Shown in pieces: positions 45,906-54,352 of a stretch of DNA of 64,000 nucleotides (its first letter is position 1; the number at the start of each line of letters is the position of its first letter). A program made the position numbers and the translations under genes. Under the pieces are notes generated by a model. That model searched no databases and was not told the DNA's origin. It worked only from the letters and a program-made list of their open reading frames with translations. This DNA is from a beta proteobacterium CB (GTDB lineage: Bacteria; Pseudomonadota; Gammaproteobacteria; Burkholderiales; Burkholderiaceae), in contig CP004348.1 in assembly GCA_000342265.1 (NCBI GenBank), forward strand, positions 1,426,001 to 1,490,000. The letters are read 5' to 3'.

Positions 45906-46879
45906 AAATGATGAAATCGTTAAAGACACTCGCATTGTGTGCAGCTTTGCTGGCCGCTGCTTCACCACAAGCGCAAACCAATTACCCCAATAAACCCATT
46001 ACCGTAGTCGTGCCGTACGGCGCAGGAGGCAGTGCAGATTCCCGCAGTAGGCAGTTAGCTCAAAAAATGAGTCTGATCCTGAAGCAACCCTTTGTGGTTG
46101 ACAACAAACCAGGTGCCGGCGGAAATATTGGCACTGAGTTTGTTGCGAAAGCACCGCCAGATGGTTACACCATTGGCATGGGAAACTTTGCACCACTAGC
46201 CGTAAACAAGGCCCTCTTTGGCACATTGCGTTATGACCCCGAAATAGATCTTAGCCCCATCATTCTGATTGAAAAGGGTCCACTCATTTTGGTGGTGAAT
46301 CCAAACTCGCAATATAAATCCATTCAAGACATTGTTACCGCAGCCAAGACAAAGCCAGGGGCACTGACATTCTCCTCTGGAGGCATCGGCGGCAGCCATC
46401 AACTGTCAGCAGAGCTATTTATGCAAAATGCCGGCATCCAAATGATTCATGTGCCATATAAAAGTGGCTCTGCCGCGCTCACTGATTTGATGGCGGGCAA
46501 CGTAGATATGATGTTTGATCAAATGTACTCGGCAGTACCCAGCATCAGGGCTGATAAATTGCGCCCCATTGCCATCACCAGCAAAAAAAGATCTCCACTC
46601 TTCCCTAATGTGCCTAGCTTTGCAGAGCTTGGCTACCCTAAAGTAGAAGTGCTCAACTGGCAGGGATTTATTGCCCCAGCTGGAACACCTAAACCCATTA
46701 TTGATAAGTTAAATAAGGCAGCTAATGAGGCACTTAAAGATCCTCAGCTACGAGAGTTAATGCTGTCTCAAGGTAATGAGATTGGTGGTGGCAGTCCTGC
46801 TGATTTCGCAGCCCTGATTAAGTCAGAGGCTGCAAAATGGAGCGCCGTAGTCAAAGCCGGCAATATCAAGCCTGAGTAA
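45902..46879 (+). CDS. Bug-family periplasmic receptor
   Basis: The 325-residue precursor has a signal peptide (about 1-25, ending ASPQAQ) and Bug motifs: YPNKPITVVVPYGAGGSADSRSR, VDNKPGAGGNIGTEFVAKAPPDG and HVPYKSGSAALTDLMAGNVDMM. The ligand is unknown; the family binds carboxylates and related small molecules. Its ATG overlaps the stop of the second ChrA half, so it is cotranscribed and coupled with the transporter pair. It is a paralogue of the receptor at 36250-37236, not an exact copy. Confidence 0.9.
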   Translation: MKMMKSLKTLALCAALLAAASPQAQTNYPNKPITVVVPYGAGGSADSRSRQLAQKMSLILKQPFVVDNKPGAGGNIGTEFVAKAPPDGYTIGMGNFAPLAVNKALFGTLRYDPEIDLSPIILIEKGPLILVVNPNSQYKSIQDIVTAAKTKPGALTFSSGGIGGSHQLSAELFMQNAGIQMIHVPYKSGSAALTDLMAGNVDMMFDQMYSAVPSIRADKLRPIAITSKKRSPLFPNVPSFAELGYPKVEVLNWQGFIAPAGTPKPIIDKLNKAANEALKDPQLRELMLSQGNEIGGGSPADFAALIKSEAAKWSAVVKAGNIKPE

Positions 46880-46894
46880 GCCTAATTAAAATGC

Positions 46895-47278
46895 TTACTT
46901 CAGCGCTTGATAAGTCAGGATGCCTAAAAAGGTTAAGGCGAGTGAGCCTATCAAATTTAATAACGCAGTACCCAGCGCCCAAGTCATCTCACCACGCTGC
47001 ATAAAGCCGACTACTTCTGCTGAAAAGCTAGAGAAGGTTGTCAGGCCGCCCAAGAAACCGGTGATGATGAATAACTTCCATTCAGGGGAAAGGCCTGGGT
47101 TGTTACCAAAGAAGGCTAGGGCAATTCCAATCAAATAGCCGCCAACCATATTGGAAATAAAGGTTCCCAAAGGAAGCGTCGCTGCAAGGCTGACTGTTGC
47201 AACATTAAATCCCGCTCTCAGCAAAGCTCCGAGACCAGCGCCGCAGAAGATTGCAAAAATTGATGGCCACATATTCAA
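46895..47278 (-). CDS. crcB: fluoride ion channel CrcB/Fluc
   Basis: CrcB exports fluoride as a dual-topology dimer. The 127-residue protein has four hydrophobic helices, the N-terminal CGAGLGALLRAGFN (conserved GxxGAxxR), LPLGTFISNMVGGYLIG and the pore motif GFLGGLTTFSSFSAE. It follows the dioxygenase gene with a 3-base gap, so there is no room for a fluoride riboswitch directly upstream. Confidence 0.93.
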   Translation of the reverse strand: MNMWPSIFAIFCGAGLGALLRAGFNVATVSLAATLPLGTFISNMVGGYLIGIALAFFGNNPGLSPEWKLFIITGFLGGLTTFSSFSAEVVGFMQRGEMTWALGTALLNLIGSLALTFLGILTYQALK

Positions 47279-47281
47279 TAT

Positions 47282-48061
47282 TTATTGAATTAAAAAAGTA
47301 AGCATACTGATTGAACCCATTTCTAATCCATCAACCAATACTGTAGGCTCCTCACCTTGCTCTTGCAGGGCAAGCACATATAAAGCTGGCCAATAATGTT
47401 CAGGGGTCGGAATAGACAAATGGGCGGAATCCCCAAACTGCTCCCAATGAATCAATGTCTCATGGTGATTTGCTTTCATCTCTGAAACAAAAAAATCATT
47501 GAACTCTTTAGCCCATGGGTAAGGTGTCGCCCCCTCCTCCCAATGAATGGTACGTAAGTTGTGCACCACATTGCCGCTAGCTAAAATCAAAATGTTCTCA
47601 TCTCGTAAAGGCCGTAATTTCTTAGCGAGTTCGTAGTGCTCACTCGCAGACATTGAGCCATCTAGGCTTAACTGAACTACAGGAATATCGGCATCTGGAT
47701 AGAGGTATTTAAGAACAGACCAGGCACCATGATCAATGCCCCATTCATTCTCCTCTAGGACCACAGGAACATCTAACAATTCTGCGATGCGATGAGCCAA
47801 CGCAGGACTTCCGGGCGCTGGATATTGAATATCGAACAAGGCTTGCGGAAATCCACCAAAGTCATGAATGGTTTTTGGTTTGGGCATTGCAGTAACCCAA
47901 ACTCCCCGGGTTACCCAATGGGCCGAGATGACTAGGATGGCATCTGGACGTTTGAGTGATTTGCCAAGATTAGCCCAAGCCGCTGTAAAGCGATTGGGCT
48001 CAATGGCGTACATCGGACTACCATGGCCAGTAAATACTGCAGGTTGGCGATGGCTAGTCAT
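47282..48061 (-). CDS. class III extradiol ring-cleavage dioxygenase (DODA/YgiD type)
   Basis: The 259-residue protein resembles 4,5-DOPA dioxygenase: FTGHGSPMYAIEPN supplies the first metal histidine, ISAHWVTRGVWVT another, and WGIDHGAWSVLKYLYPDADI follows with the conserved HG-W, then ILASGNVVHNLRTIHW. YgiD-type enzymes cleave catechol-like rings in an iron-dependent manner; the physiological substrate in bacteria is uncertain. It precedes crcB in a probable two-gene unit. Confidence 0.88.
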   Translation of the reverse strand: MTSHRQPAVFTGHGSPMYAIEPNRFTAAWANLGKSLKRPDAILVISAHWVTRGVWVTAMPKPKTIHDFGGFPQALFDIQYPAPGSPALAHRIAELLDVPVVLEENEWGIDHGAWSVLKYLYPDADIPVVQLSLDGSMSASEHYELAKKLRPLRDENILILASGNVVHNLRTIHWEEGATPYPWAKEFNDFFVSEMKANHHETLIHWEQFGDSAHLSIPTPEHYWPALYVLALQEQGEEPTVLVDGLEMGSISMLTFLIQ

Positions 48062-48070
48062 TAATGCAGA

Positions 48071-48208
48071 TTAGCCGAATACGTAACCAGTGTGAGCTGC
48101 AACCAATGCAAACAAAATAGCCAAGCTAGTAGCGGCTGCCAGCATCACGATCAAAGTGATGATTTTCTTATTGACTTCGTCTTTCGACTCGTTATGCCAT
48201 TCGTTCAT
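48071..48208 (-). CDS. small single-pass membrane protein (45 aa)
   Basis: A short frame reads MNEWHNESKDEVNKKIITLI followed by a hydrophobic helix (about 17-40, rich in Val, Leu and Ala) and ends TGYVFG. GAGGA lies 6 bases upstream of the ATG, which supports expression. I do not recognise a family. It is the last gene before the DODA-type dioxygenase (9 bases between) and might be an accessory subunit of some membrane complex. Possibly missed by gene callers because of its size. Confidence 0.6.
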   Translation of the reverse strand: MNEWHNESKDEVNKKIITLIVMLAAATSLAILFALVAAHTGYVFG

Positions 48209-48252
48209 GCTAAATCCTCATTAAACACATTAATTGGTGCTGCAATTATCCA

Positions 48253-48420
48253 CTATCGGCCGCGGCCAGCCTTGCGCATCATGGCTTTTCCGCCTCCAAA
48301 GCCTGCCTGAGGCCTACCGCCAGGGCCAGATGGGCCTTTTGGGGCTGGTGGACGGGCTACCGGCTTAGCTGCTACAGGCTTAGCTGGGGTTTTTGATTCA
48401 GGTTTTTTATCGTCAGTCAC
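48253..48420 (-). CDS. small basic Pro/Lys/Gly-rich protein (55 aa)
   Basis: From a GTG start with AGGAG about 6 bases upstream the frame runs 55 codons: a Lys/Pro/Ala part (MTDDKKPESKTPAKPVAAKP), then a Gly/Pro part with PSGPGGRPQAGFGGGK, and a basic end MMRKAGRGR. It has no hydrophobic segment and a high positive charge, which suggests a disordered protein that could bind nucleic acid or a membrane surface. No family recognised. It is transcribed divergently from the M50 protease, 28 bases away. Confidence 0.5.
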   Translation of the reverse strand: MTDDKKPESKTPAKPVAAKPVARPPAPKGPSGPGGRPQAGFGGGKAMMRKAGRGR

Positions 48421-48448
48421 TTTTTGCTCCTATGGATATCATATTGCC

Positions 48449-49111
48449 ATGATTACTGACTATTCTATCCAAGCCATCGCCATTAATGCGATTCCTTTGA
48501 TTTTTGCCATCACCATCCACGAAGCAGCCCATGGTTATGCGGCTCGCCAATTTGGTGACAATACTGCCTATATGCTGGGCAGGGTCAGCCTCAACCCCAT
48601 TAAACACATAGATCCGGTGGGGACCATCCTAATCCCTTTACTGTTGATTTTGTCCGGATCCCCCTTTTTGGTGGGCTACGCCAAGCCAGTACCCGTGAAT
48701 TTCGGGCGCCTGCGCAATCCCCGTATTGACTCCATTTGGGTAGCCTTAGCTGGTCCTGGATCGAATTTCATCCAAGCATTGATTTGGCTAATACTGCTGA
48801 TTGGATTTGTTGGGCTTGGGGTAAACGAAAAGTTCTTCATCTCCATGTCCCAGGCTGGAATTACTTGGAATTTAGGTTTGTTAGTTTTTAATCTATTTCC
48901 ATTGCCGCCACTCGACGGTGGACGAATTCTTGCGGGGATCTTGCCTGCGCGCCAATCTATTGCCCTAGGCAAACTAGAGCCCTGGGGTTTCTTTATCGTT
49001 CTCGGATTGGTTTTCACCGGCATTATTGGCAATCTTTGGATGACCCCCCTGATGGCCTTTTTCGAATGGCTGATTCTTCTGCTGACCAGCCCCTTGAGAA
49101 TGCTTTTCTAA
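48449..49111 (+). CDS. site-2 protease family (M50) membrane metalloprotease
   Basis: The 220-residue multi-pass protein has the zinc motif HEAAH (in ITIHEAAHGYAAR) and the third-ligand region NLFPLPPLDGGRI in a later helix, both intact. It lacks the PDZ domains of RseP, so it is the short FtsH/SpoIVFB-like type, which cleaves substrates inside the membrane. The substrate is unknown. It is transcribed away from the short basic gene with only 28 bases between starts. Confidence 0.9.
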   Translation: MITDYSIQAIAINAIPLIFAITIHEAAHGYAARQFGDNTAYMLGRVSLNPIKHIDPVGTILIPLLLILSGSPFLVGYAKPVPVNFGRLRNPRIDSIWVALAGPGSNFIQALIWLILLIGFVGLGVNEKFFISMSQAGITWNLGLLVFNLFPLPPLDGGRILAGILPARQSIALGKLEPWGFFIVLGLVFTGIIGNLWMTPLMAFFEWLILLLTSPLRMLF

Positions 49112-49202
49112 ACAAAAATCGCATCGACAAAAGTCAGTATTCGAGAGTATGCTAAACAGCATTAGCCTCACCCCCAAATTGATTGAACCTACTGGAGCCC
49201 CC

Positions 49203-49652
49203 ATGAAAGTCAAACACCTTGTTTTAGCGACCCTCGCACCAAGCTTGCTGCTGAGTGGCATTGCATACGCTCAGTTTAAGAAGCCAGAAGATGCGATTAA
49301 ATATCGTCAGAGCGCATTTACCGTAATGGCCAATTCTTTTGGAAAAATTGGTGCAGTAGTAAAAGGTGAGGCGCCATTTAATAAAGATGAGGTCGCTAAG
49401 AATGCAGCGGTTGTTGCAACAATTTCAACACTGCCTTGGCAAGCTTTTGGTCCAGGCACTGAGGGTGGCAACGCGCTACCGGCTGTATGGTCTGATAACG
49501 CCAAGTTCAAATCCGCTGGAGAGAAAATGCAATTGGCAGTAGCGAACCTCAATACCGCCGCACAGTCAGGCGATCAAGAAGCAATTAAAAAAGCTTTTGG
49601 TGCTGCTGGCGCAACCTGCAAAGGTTGTCATGATGACTTTAAGAAAAAGTAA
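49203..49652 (+). CDS. cytochrome c' (class II cytochrome c)
   Basis: The 149-residue precursor has a signal peptide (MKVKHLVLATLAPSLLLSGIAYA), then FKKPEDAIKYRQSAFTVMAN and the C-terminal heme site CKGCH in ATCKGCHDDFKKK, the class II arrangement of a four-helix bundle. Such proteins bind NO or act in electron transfer in the periplasm. The ATG at 49203 is chosen because GGAG lies just upstream and gives a proper signal peptide; an upstream ATG adds 18 residues unlikely to be translated. It is convergent with the b561 gene with adjacent stops. Confidence 0.93.
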   Translation: MKVKHLVLATLAPSLLLSGIAYAQFKKPEDAIKYRQSAFTVMANSFGKIGAVVKGEAPFNKDEVAKNAAVVATISTLPWQAFGPGTEGGNALPAVWSDNAKFKSAGEKMQLAVANLNTAAQSGDQEAIKKAFGAAGATCKGCHDDFKKK

Positions 49653-50351
49653 TCAGCGCGTAATAAAGTAGCCCAGTATTACGGCAATCAGGCTCAGTAG
49701 CAATAAAGCTAAGCCACGTTGCAAACCTCCATCCCGGGAGGCTTGACCCAAGTCAGATGGCAAATATTTTGCCTCTTCGCTTGGGTCAATTTCTTTATCA
49801 CCCAATAGCATCGGCTTAATTAAATCTTCACCTTTAAATTTTTGGTAATAGAAAATTGCACAGAGGTGAACAACAATCAACACAATCAAAATCTTTTCAT
49901 TCTGGCGATGAATTGAAGTCAGTAGCTCAACCGCTTCACTCGAAACATATTTTGTGAATGGCCCCTCAAATGCGATGTCATCATTTGCAAAAAGGCCTGT
50001 AACTGCTTGAAGACCAATCGAAAAGAGGAGCGCCAAAACAGACAATGCACCCAAGGGATTGTGACCTAGTCCCGCTTTGGTTTTTCCAGAGAGGTAATTG
50101 AATAAGCCTTTAGGGCTTGGTACAAAATGAATAAAGCGGGCATGATGCGAGCCAATTAAGCCCCAGCAGATGCGAAAAAGAATCAAGGTCAGAACGCAGT
50201 AACCGGCCCGCGCATGGAGCTCCATGGCATTGCCACCAATCTTGACGGTAATGAAGCTAGTGACAATGCAAACGACCAACAACCAATGAAACAGTCGAAT
50301 CGGTAAATCCCAAACGCGAATGATTTTTTTCATCATTGAAGAATAAATCAC
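49653..50351 (-). CDS. cytochrome b561-type membrane protein
   Basis: The 232-residue protein has the di-heme b561 fold signatures: VWDLPIRLFHWLLV, ELHARAGYCVLTLILFRICWGLIG, SIHRQNEKILIVLIVVHLCAIFYY with heme histidines, plus a C-terminal helix LALLLLSLIAVILGYFI. It could deliver electrons to the adjacent c-type cytochrome, a pairing common in betaproteobacteria. The start is a GTG with GGGAG upstream; an ATG five codons in (MMKKII) is an alternative. Confidence 0.9.
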   Translation of the reverse strand: MIYSSMMKKIIRVWDLPIRLFHWLLVVCIVTSFITVKIGGNAMELHARAGYCVLTLILFRICWGLIGSHHARFIHFVPSPKGLFNYLSGKTKAGLGHNPLGALSVLALLFSIGLQAVTGLFANDDIAFEGPFTKYVSSEAVELLTSIHRQNEKILIVLIVVHLCAIFYYQKFKGEDLIKPMLLGDKEIDPSEEAKYLPSDLGQASRDGGLQRGLALLLLSLIAVILGYFITR

Positions 50352-50371
50352 CGCATGGGATTACTCCCGAT

Positions 50372-51313
50372 TTATTTAATCTCTGGCAGATCCTTTTGAA
50401 TGATCTTCAGGCCTTCACGCAATGCTTCTTGGTAGCGCTCTCGTTCCGCCTTCATCGTCTCTGCAGTCCATGAATAAAAGCCCTCACCGGTCTTCATACC
50501 CAACTTGCCACTGGCGATGCGATCGCTTAAGCATTTGGCAATATCGGGAGAATTATTGAGGGTGGGATAAATCGTCGCACCACCAGCACCGTGCACATCT
50601 AAACCAGCATGGTCTCTCTGCATTGCGGGTCCCGCAGCGATATAGCGAAAACCAAAGCCAAAGCGGACTGCCTTATCAATATCTTCCAAGCTAGCAATCC
50701 CAGCATCAACCATAGCAAAGGCTTCGCGCGACAAGGCATGCTGCAGACGGTTCGCCAGAAAACCTGGTAAATCTTTTTTCACGGTGACGGGTACCATGCC
50801 ACAAGCTGTCATCAAACGAGATAGGCTTTCGCCAACCATGGGCGAAGTCTTTTGGCCATAAACCACCTCCACACAAGGCACTAAATGTGCGGGCATGAAG
50901 AAATGCAAACCAATCATCCGCGCTGCGGTTTTCAAACCTTTTGCAATATCACTGATTGGAAAGCTGGTGCTGTTACTTGCTAAGACGGCTTCTGGTTTTG
51001 CGTATTGCTCCAACTTGGCAAATAACTCTTGTTTGATATCCAGACGCTCGGGTACACACTCAATCACCAAATCAATCTCTGACCAATCTATTTCTTCTAA
51101 GGAGCCAGCGGTAGATAGCAAATGCAAGCGATGCTCGTAACCTAGATCAATCATGGTGTTGGCAAAATAATCTGGCAACAATGCGCGACGCTCCGTAGTC
51201 GGCTCAAGCACCTGAACTGCGCACCCCCCGCGTGCACATACAGCTGCCACATCAGCACCCATAGTGCCGCCGCCAACGATGACAACTTTAGTTTCAGATG
51301 GGGTAAACAACAT
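50372..51313 (-). CDS. 3-hydroxyacyl-CoA dehydrogenase family protein (NAD-binding)
   Basis: The 313-residue protein has a Rossmann start KVVIVGGGTMGADVAAVCARGG and the family sequence VIECVPERLDIKQELFAKLE, NSTSFPISDIA, GLHFFMPAHLVPCVEVV and KDLPGFLANRLQHALSREAF. The form with HFFMPAHLVP and a single C-terminal domain resembles L-gulonate/L-carnitine 3-dehydrogenases more than FadB. It is divergent from the 2-hydroxyacid dehydrogenase at 51398, at the edge of a putative catabolic cluster. Confidence 0.87.
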   Translation of the reverse strand: MLFTPSETKVVIVGGGTMGADVAAVCARGGCAVQVLEPTTERRALLPDYFANTMIDLGYEHRLHLLSTAGSLEEIDWSEIDLVIECVPERLDIKQELFAKLEQYAKPEAVLASNSTSFPISDIAKGLKTAARMIGLHFFMPAHLVPCVEVVYGQKTSPMVGESLSRLMTACGMVPVTVKKDLPGFLANRLQHALSREAFAMVDAGIASLEDIDKAVRFGFGFRYIAAGPAMQRDHAGLDVHGAGGATIYPTLNNSPDIAKCLSDRIASGKLGMKTGEGFYSWTAETMKAERERYQEALREGLKIIQKDLPEIK

Positions 51314-51397
51314 CTCAATTTCTCCTTCGGGGGCAAGATAAGGATTACAAATCCTCTTACAATGCTTTCATTATTCCAATAAAAAAGTAAGTGAGAC

Positions 51398-52327
51398 ATG
51401 ATCCCAGTCAATTCGGTACTGCAGGTCGGGCAATTTCCAGAGGTAATGCAAACGGCAATAGACCAGCGCATTACCCCGGTTCGCTACCCAGATCTCAACG
51501 CCAGCCTCCCGCCTTGCTGTTACGAGAGCATTTTGATTCGCTCAAATACTCAGCTACCCATCGAATTACTTGAGAAACTCCCCTCGGTAAAGATGGTGGC
51601 TACCTGTGGTGTGGGCTATGACAACCTGCCACTGGACTACCTTAAGGAAAAAGGCATCAAGGCCAGCAATACCCCAGGTGTTCTTAATGACGCGGTTTGC
51701 GAGCTCGCCATTGGCATGCTCTTTGGTTTATTGCGCCGCATACCGCAGGCGCATGAGTTTGTTAAAAGCTCGGCTTGGTCCAAGGGTTTATTTACAGTCA
51801 CCACGACGCTTGCAGGCAAGCAAGTAGGTATCGCCGGCATGGGTCGCATCGGTCAAGACCTCGCTAAGCGCCTAGAACCCTTCAAAGTCAAGATTGCCTA
51901 CACCGGCCCAAGCCGTAAGGAAGTCCCTTATGAGTACTTTGCCGACATCAAGTCCTTGGCCAATTCCAGCGACGTCCTCTTTCTCGCTTGCCCTGCTAGC
52001 CCAGACACTGAAAAAATGGTCGATGCCGAAGTCCTAAAGGCCCTAGGCACAAAGGGATACCTTATCAATATTGCTCGCGGTAGCGTAGTGGATGAAGCTG
52101 CACTTTTAGTTGCACTGCAGCAAAAAGAGATTGCCGGTGCAGCGCTAGATGTGTTCGAAAATGAACCAAATCCGAACCCTGGGTTCTTAAATATTGATAA
52201 TGTCTTACTAACCCCGCATATTGGAAGCGCAACTTCTGAAACGCGACAATTGATGACGAACTTAGCAATAGATAATTTAGAAGCTTTCTATAATAAAAAA
52301 CCGCTTCTTACTGAAGTGCAAAATTAA
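51398..52327 (+). CDS. D-2-hydroxyacid dehydrogenase (glyoxylate/hydroxypyruvate reductase-like)
   Basis: The 309-residue protein carries GMGRIGQDLAKRLEPF for NAD(P) binding and catalytic segments NIARGSVVDEAALLVAL (Arg), FENEPNPNPGF (Glu) and LTPHIGSATSETRQL (His). It resembles GyaR/GhrB-type reductases of 2-keto acids. With the DHDPS-like gene that follows by 13 bases and the TRAP genes, it probably acts in the breakdown of a hydroxylated acid. Its paralogue is at 43868-44842. Confidence 0.9.
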   Translation: MIPVNSVLQVGQFPEVMQTAIDQRITPVRYPDLNASLPPCCYESILIRSNTQLPIELLEKLPSVKMVATCGVGYDNLPLDYLKEKGIKASNTPGVLNDAVCELAIGMLFGLLRRIPQAHEFVKSSAWSKGLFTVTTTLAGKQVGIAGMGRIGQDLAKRLEPFKVKIAYTGPSRKEVPYEYFADIKSLANSSDVLFLACPASPDTEKMVDAEVLKALGTKGYLINIARGSVVDEAALLVALQQKEIAGAALDVFENEPNPNPGFLNIDNVLLTPHIGSATSETRQLMTNLAIDNLEAFYNKKPLLTEVQN

Positions 52328-52340
52328 ATTGGAGTAAGTA

Positions 52341-53267
52341 ATGACTATTTCCCTTCACCCTTCCACACTACCTGCGGTGCTATCGCCTGTATTGACTCCA
52401 TTTAAAGAGGACGGCAGTCCAGATGCGCAAAAATTACTAAAGCAATGCCAATGGCTCGAAGCCAATGGCGTTGGCCAAGCAATCTTTGGAACAAACTCCG
52501 AAGCCAACTCGATGTCGGCTCCCCAAAAGATGGCGACCTTAACCGCACTGGTTGAGGGCGGCCTAAACCCAGCACATATGATGCCTGGCACGGGTGCCAC
52601 GTCCATCGACGCTACCGTGAACATGACCCGACATGCGGTGCAACACAAATGTGCTGGCGTCTTGATGTTGCCGCCGTTCTATTACAAAGATGTAACTGAT
52701 GATGGTCTTTTTGCCTATTTCTCTGAAGTGATTCAAAAAGTAGGTGACGCTGGATTGCAAATTTATATCTACAACATTCCACCTGTTACTAAGATTAATT
52801 TAAGCCTCTCTTTGCTAGAGCGCTTAGTAAAGGCTTACCCTAAAACTGTTGTCGGCATGAAAGATAGTTCTGGCGATTGGGCCTACACTGAATCTGTAAT
52901 CAAGCTCTTAGCACCGTCAGGCTTCCGCGTTTATGCAGGTAGTGAAGTATTTCTCATGCGTACTTTACGCGCTGGTGGTGTTGGCTGCATCTCCGCTACT
53001 GCTAACGTAAACCCTAGGGCTATTGCTGAATTAGCCGCCCATTGGAAAGAATCTGATGCAGATCAACGCCAAACAGCCTTAGATCAAGTACGCTCTATAT
53101 TTGCTCAATATCAAATGATTGCTGGCATGAAAACTGCGGTTGCACATTTTAGTAAGGATTCAGAGTGGTTACGTGTTCGTCCGCCACTCATGCAACTGAG
53201 CGCAGACCAGCAAGCAAAATTGCTCAGTGAGCTGCAAAAGATTAACTTCAGCATGCCAGGCCTTTAA
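52341..53267 (+). CDS. dihydrodipicolinate synthase family protein (aldolase/dehydratase)
   Basis: The 308-residue TIM-barrel protein has LSPVLTPFKEDGSPDAQKLL, GTNSEANSMSAPQKMATL, the tyrosine in IYIYNIPPVTKINLSL and the Schiff-base lysine in VVGMKDSSGDWAY. True DapA would have the GTTGE motif near the N-terminus; here it is GTNSEA, which points to a sugar-acid or hydroxy-keto acid member, not lysine synthesis. It is followed 27 bases later by the TAXI receptor with a good ribosome site. The substrate is unknown. Confidence 0.9.
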   Translation: MTISLHPSTLPAVLSPVLTPFKEDGSPDAQKLLKQCQWLEANGVGQAIFGTNSEANSMSAPQKMATLTALVEGGLNPAHMMPGTGATSIDATVNMTRHAVQHKCAGVLMLPPFYYKDVTDDGLFAYFSEVIQKVGDAGLQIYIYNIPPVTKINLSLSLLERLVKAYPKTVVGMKDSSGDWAYTESVIKLLAPSGFRVYAGSEVFLMRTLRAGGVGCISATANVNPRAIAELAAHWKESDADQRQTALDQVRSIFAQYQMIAGMKTAVAHFSKDSEWLRVRPPLMQLSADQQAKLLSELQKINFSMPGL

Positions 53268-53294
53268 TTAATAGACCCAAAACAGGAGACAAAA

Positions 53295-54245
53295 ATGAAG
53301 CTTATTAAAGTAATTGCTGTATCTCTCACCATGTTGTTCAGCGCCGCTCAAGCACAGAACATCTCAATCGCAACTGGCGGTACTGGCGGCGTTTACTACC
53401 CTATGGGTGGTGGCTTGGCCTCAGTGCTTTCTAGCAAAGTTCCAGGTATGGCGGCTACAGCCGAAGTAACCGGCGGCTCTGTGGATAACCTTAACCTCAT
53501 TGGTACAGGCAAGCCATATGTTGGATTCTCTATGGCTGATGCCGCTAAAGATGCCAAAGATGGTGAAGGTAAGTTTGCCAACAAGAAGGTAGATTTACGC
53601 ACTCTCTTGGTTCTCTACCCAAACCTCATGCACGTTGTGACAGTGGAGTCCACTGGCGTCAAGTCCATGAAGGACCTCAAAGGCAAGCGTGTTAGTACAG
53701 GCGCCCCAGGTAGCGCAACCGAAGTGATGGCTTTCCGCCTCCTTGAAGCTGCTGGCTTAGATAAAGACAAGGACGTCAAACGCGAGCGTTTGAGCGTAGC
53801 CGAATCTGTTAACGCAGTAAAAGACCGCAAGATTGATGCTTTCTTCTGGGTTGGTGGCTTGCCAACCGCAGCCGTAACTGACCTCGCTAATAGCCCTGGT
53901 ATGAAACTCGTCATGGTTGATAACGCTGCTGAAGTTGCTGCAATGAACAAGAAATACGGTAACCTGTACTTTGCTGCCAACATTCCAAAAGAAACTTACA
54001 GCGGCATGGGCAAAGACAACAAAGTTGCTGGCGTAGCCAATATCCTCGTAGTCAACGCCAATATGCCTGACGATGAAGCCTACAAAATTGTCAAGGCAGT
54101 ATTTGACAACAAATTGGATTTAGTTCGCACTCACAAGGAATACATCAACGTAACCCTTGAGAATCAAAAGCAAAACTCTACTCCAATCGCTTTTCACCCA
54201 GGCGCCTTGAAATACTTCAAAGAAAAAAATGTCAAAGTAAATTAA
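53295..54245 (+). CDS. TAXI-family TRAP transporter solute receptor
   Basis: The 316-residue precursor has a signal peptide (about 1-20) and the TAXI motifs ISIATGGTGGVYYPMGGGLA and TAEVTGGSVDNLNLIGTG. Further segments VESTGVKSMKDLKGKRVSTG and DAFFWVGGLPTAAVTDLA complete the binding protein. TAXI receptors feed fused TRAP permeases with carboxylates such as glutamate or other organic acids. The permease gene follows after a terminator-like hairpin. AGGAG precedes the ATG. Confidence 0.95.
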   Translation: MKLIKVIAVSLTMLFSAAQAQNISIATGGTGGVYYPMGGGLASVLSSKVPGMAATAEVTGGSVDNLNLIGTGKPYVGFSMADAAKDAKDGEGKFANKKVDLRTLLVLYPNLMHVVTVESTGVKSMKDLKGKRVSTGAPGSATEVMAFRLLEAAGLDKDKDVKRERLSVAESVNAVKDRKIDAFFWVGGLPTAAVTDLANSPGMKLVMVDNAAEVAAMNKKYGNLYFAANIPKETYSGMGKDNKVAGVANILVVNANMPDDEAYKIVKAVFDNKLDLVRTHKEYINVTLENQKQNSTPIAFHPGALKYFKEKNVKVN

Positions 54246-54263
54246 ATCTAATTCATTTTGAGA

Positions 54264-54296
54264 TCAGGAGTGTCTTCAGGCACTCCTGAATTTTTT
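54264..54296 (+). terminator. terminator-like hairpin between TAXI receptor and TRAP permease
   Basis: TCAGGAGTG-TCTTCAGG-CACTCCTGA is a 9-bp stem with an 8-base loop, followed by ATTTTTT. It lies 18 bases after the receptor stop and 57 bases before the permease start. It probably attenuates read-through, making receptor more abundant than permease. Confidence 0.8.
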
Positions 54297-54352
54297 GATA
54301 GTTCCGCATTAGTAAGACGAAAAAAGCTGTAAACAAAAAAATAGGTAGAGAC

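Noticed and set aside
36250..46879. Duplicated Bug genes as a recombination repeat
   Set aside because: The two receptors share family motifs only; the nucleotide sequences are too different to be a recent repeat.
46895..47281. Fluoride riboswitch before crcB
   Set aside because: Only 3 bases separate crcB from the upstream dioxygenase stop, so no room exists for one; none is visible before the dioxygenase either.
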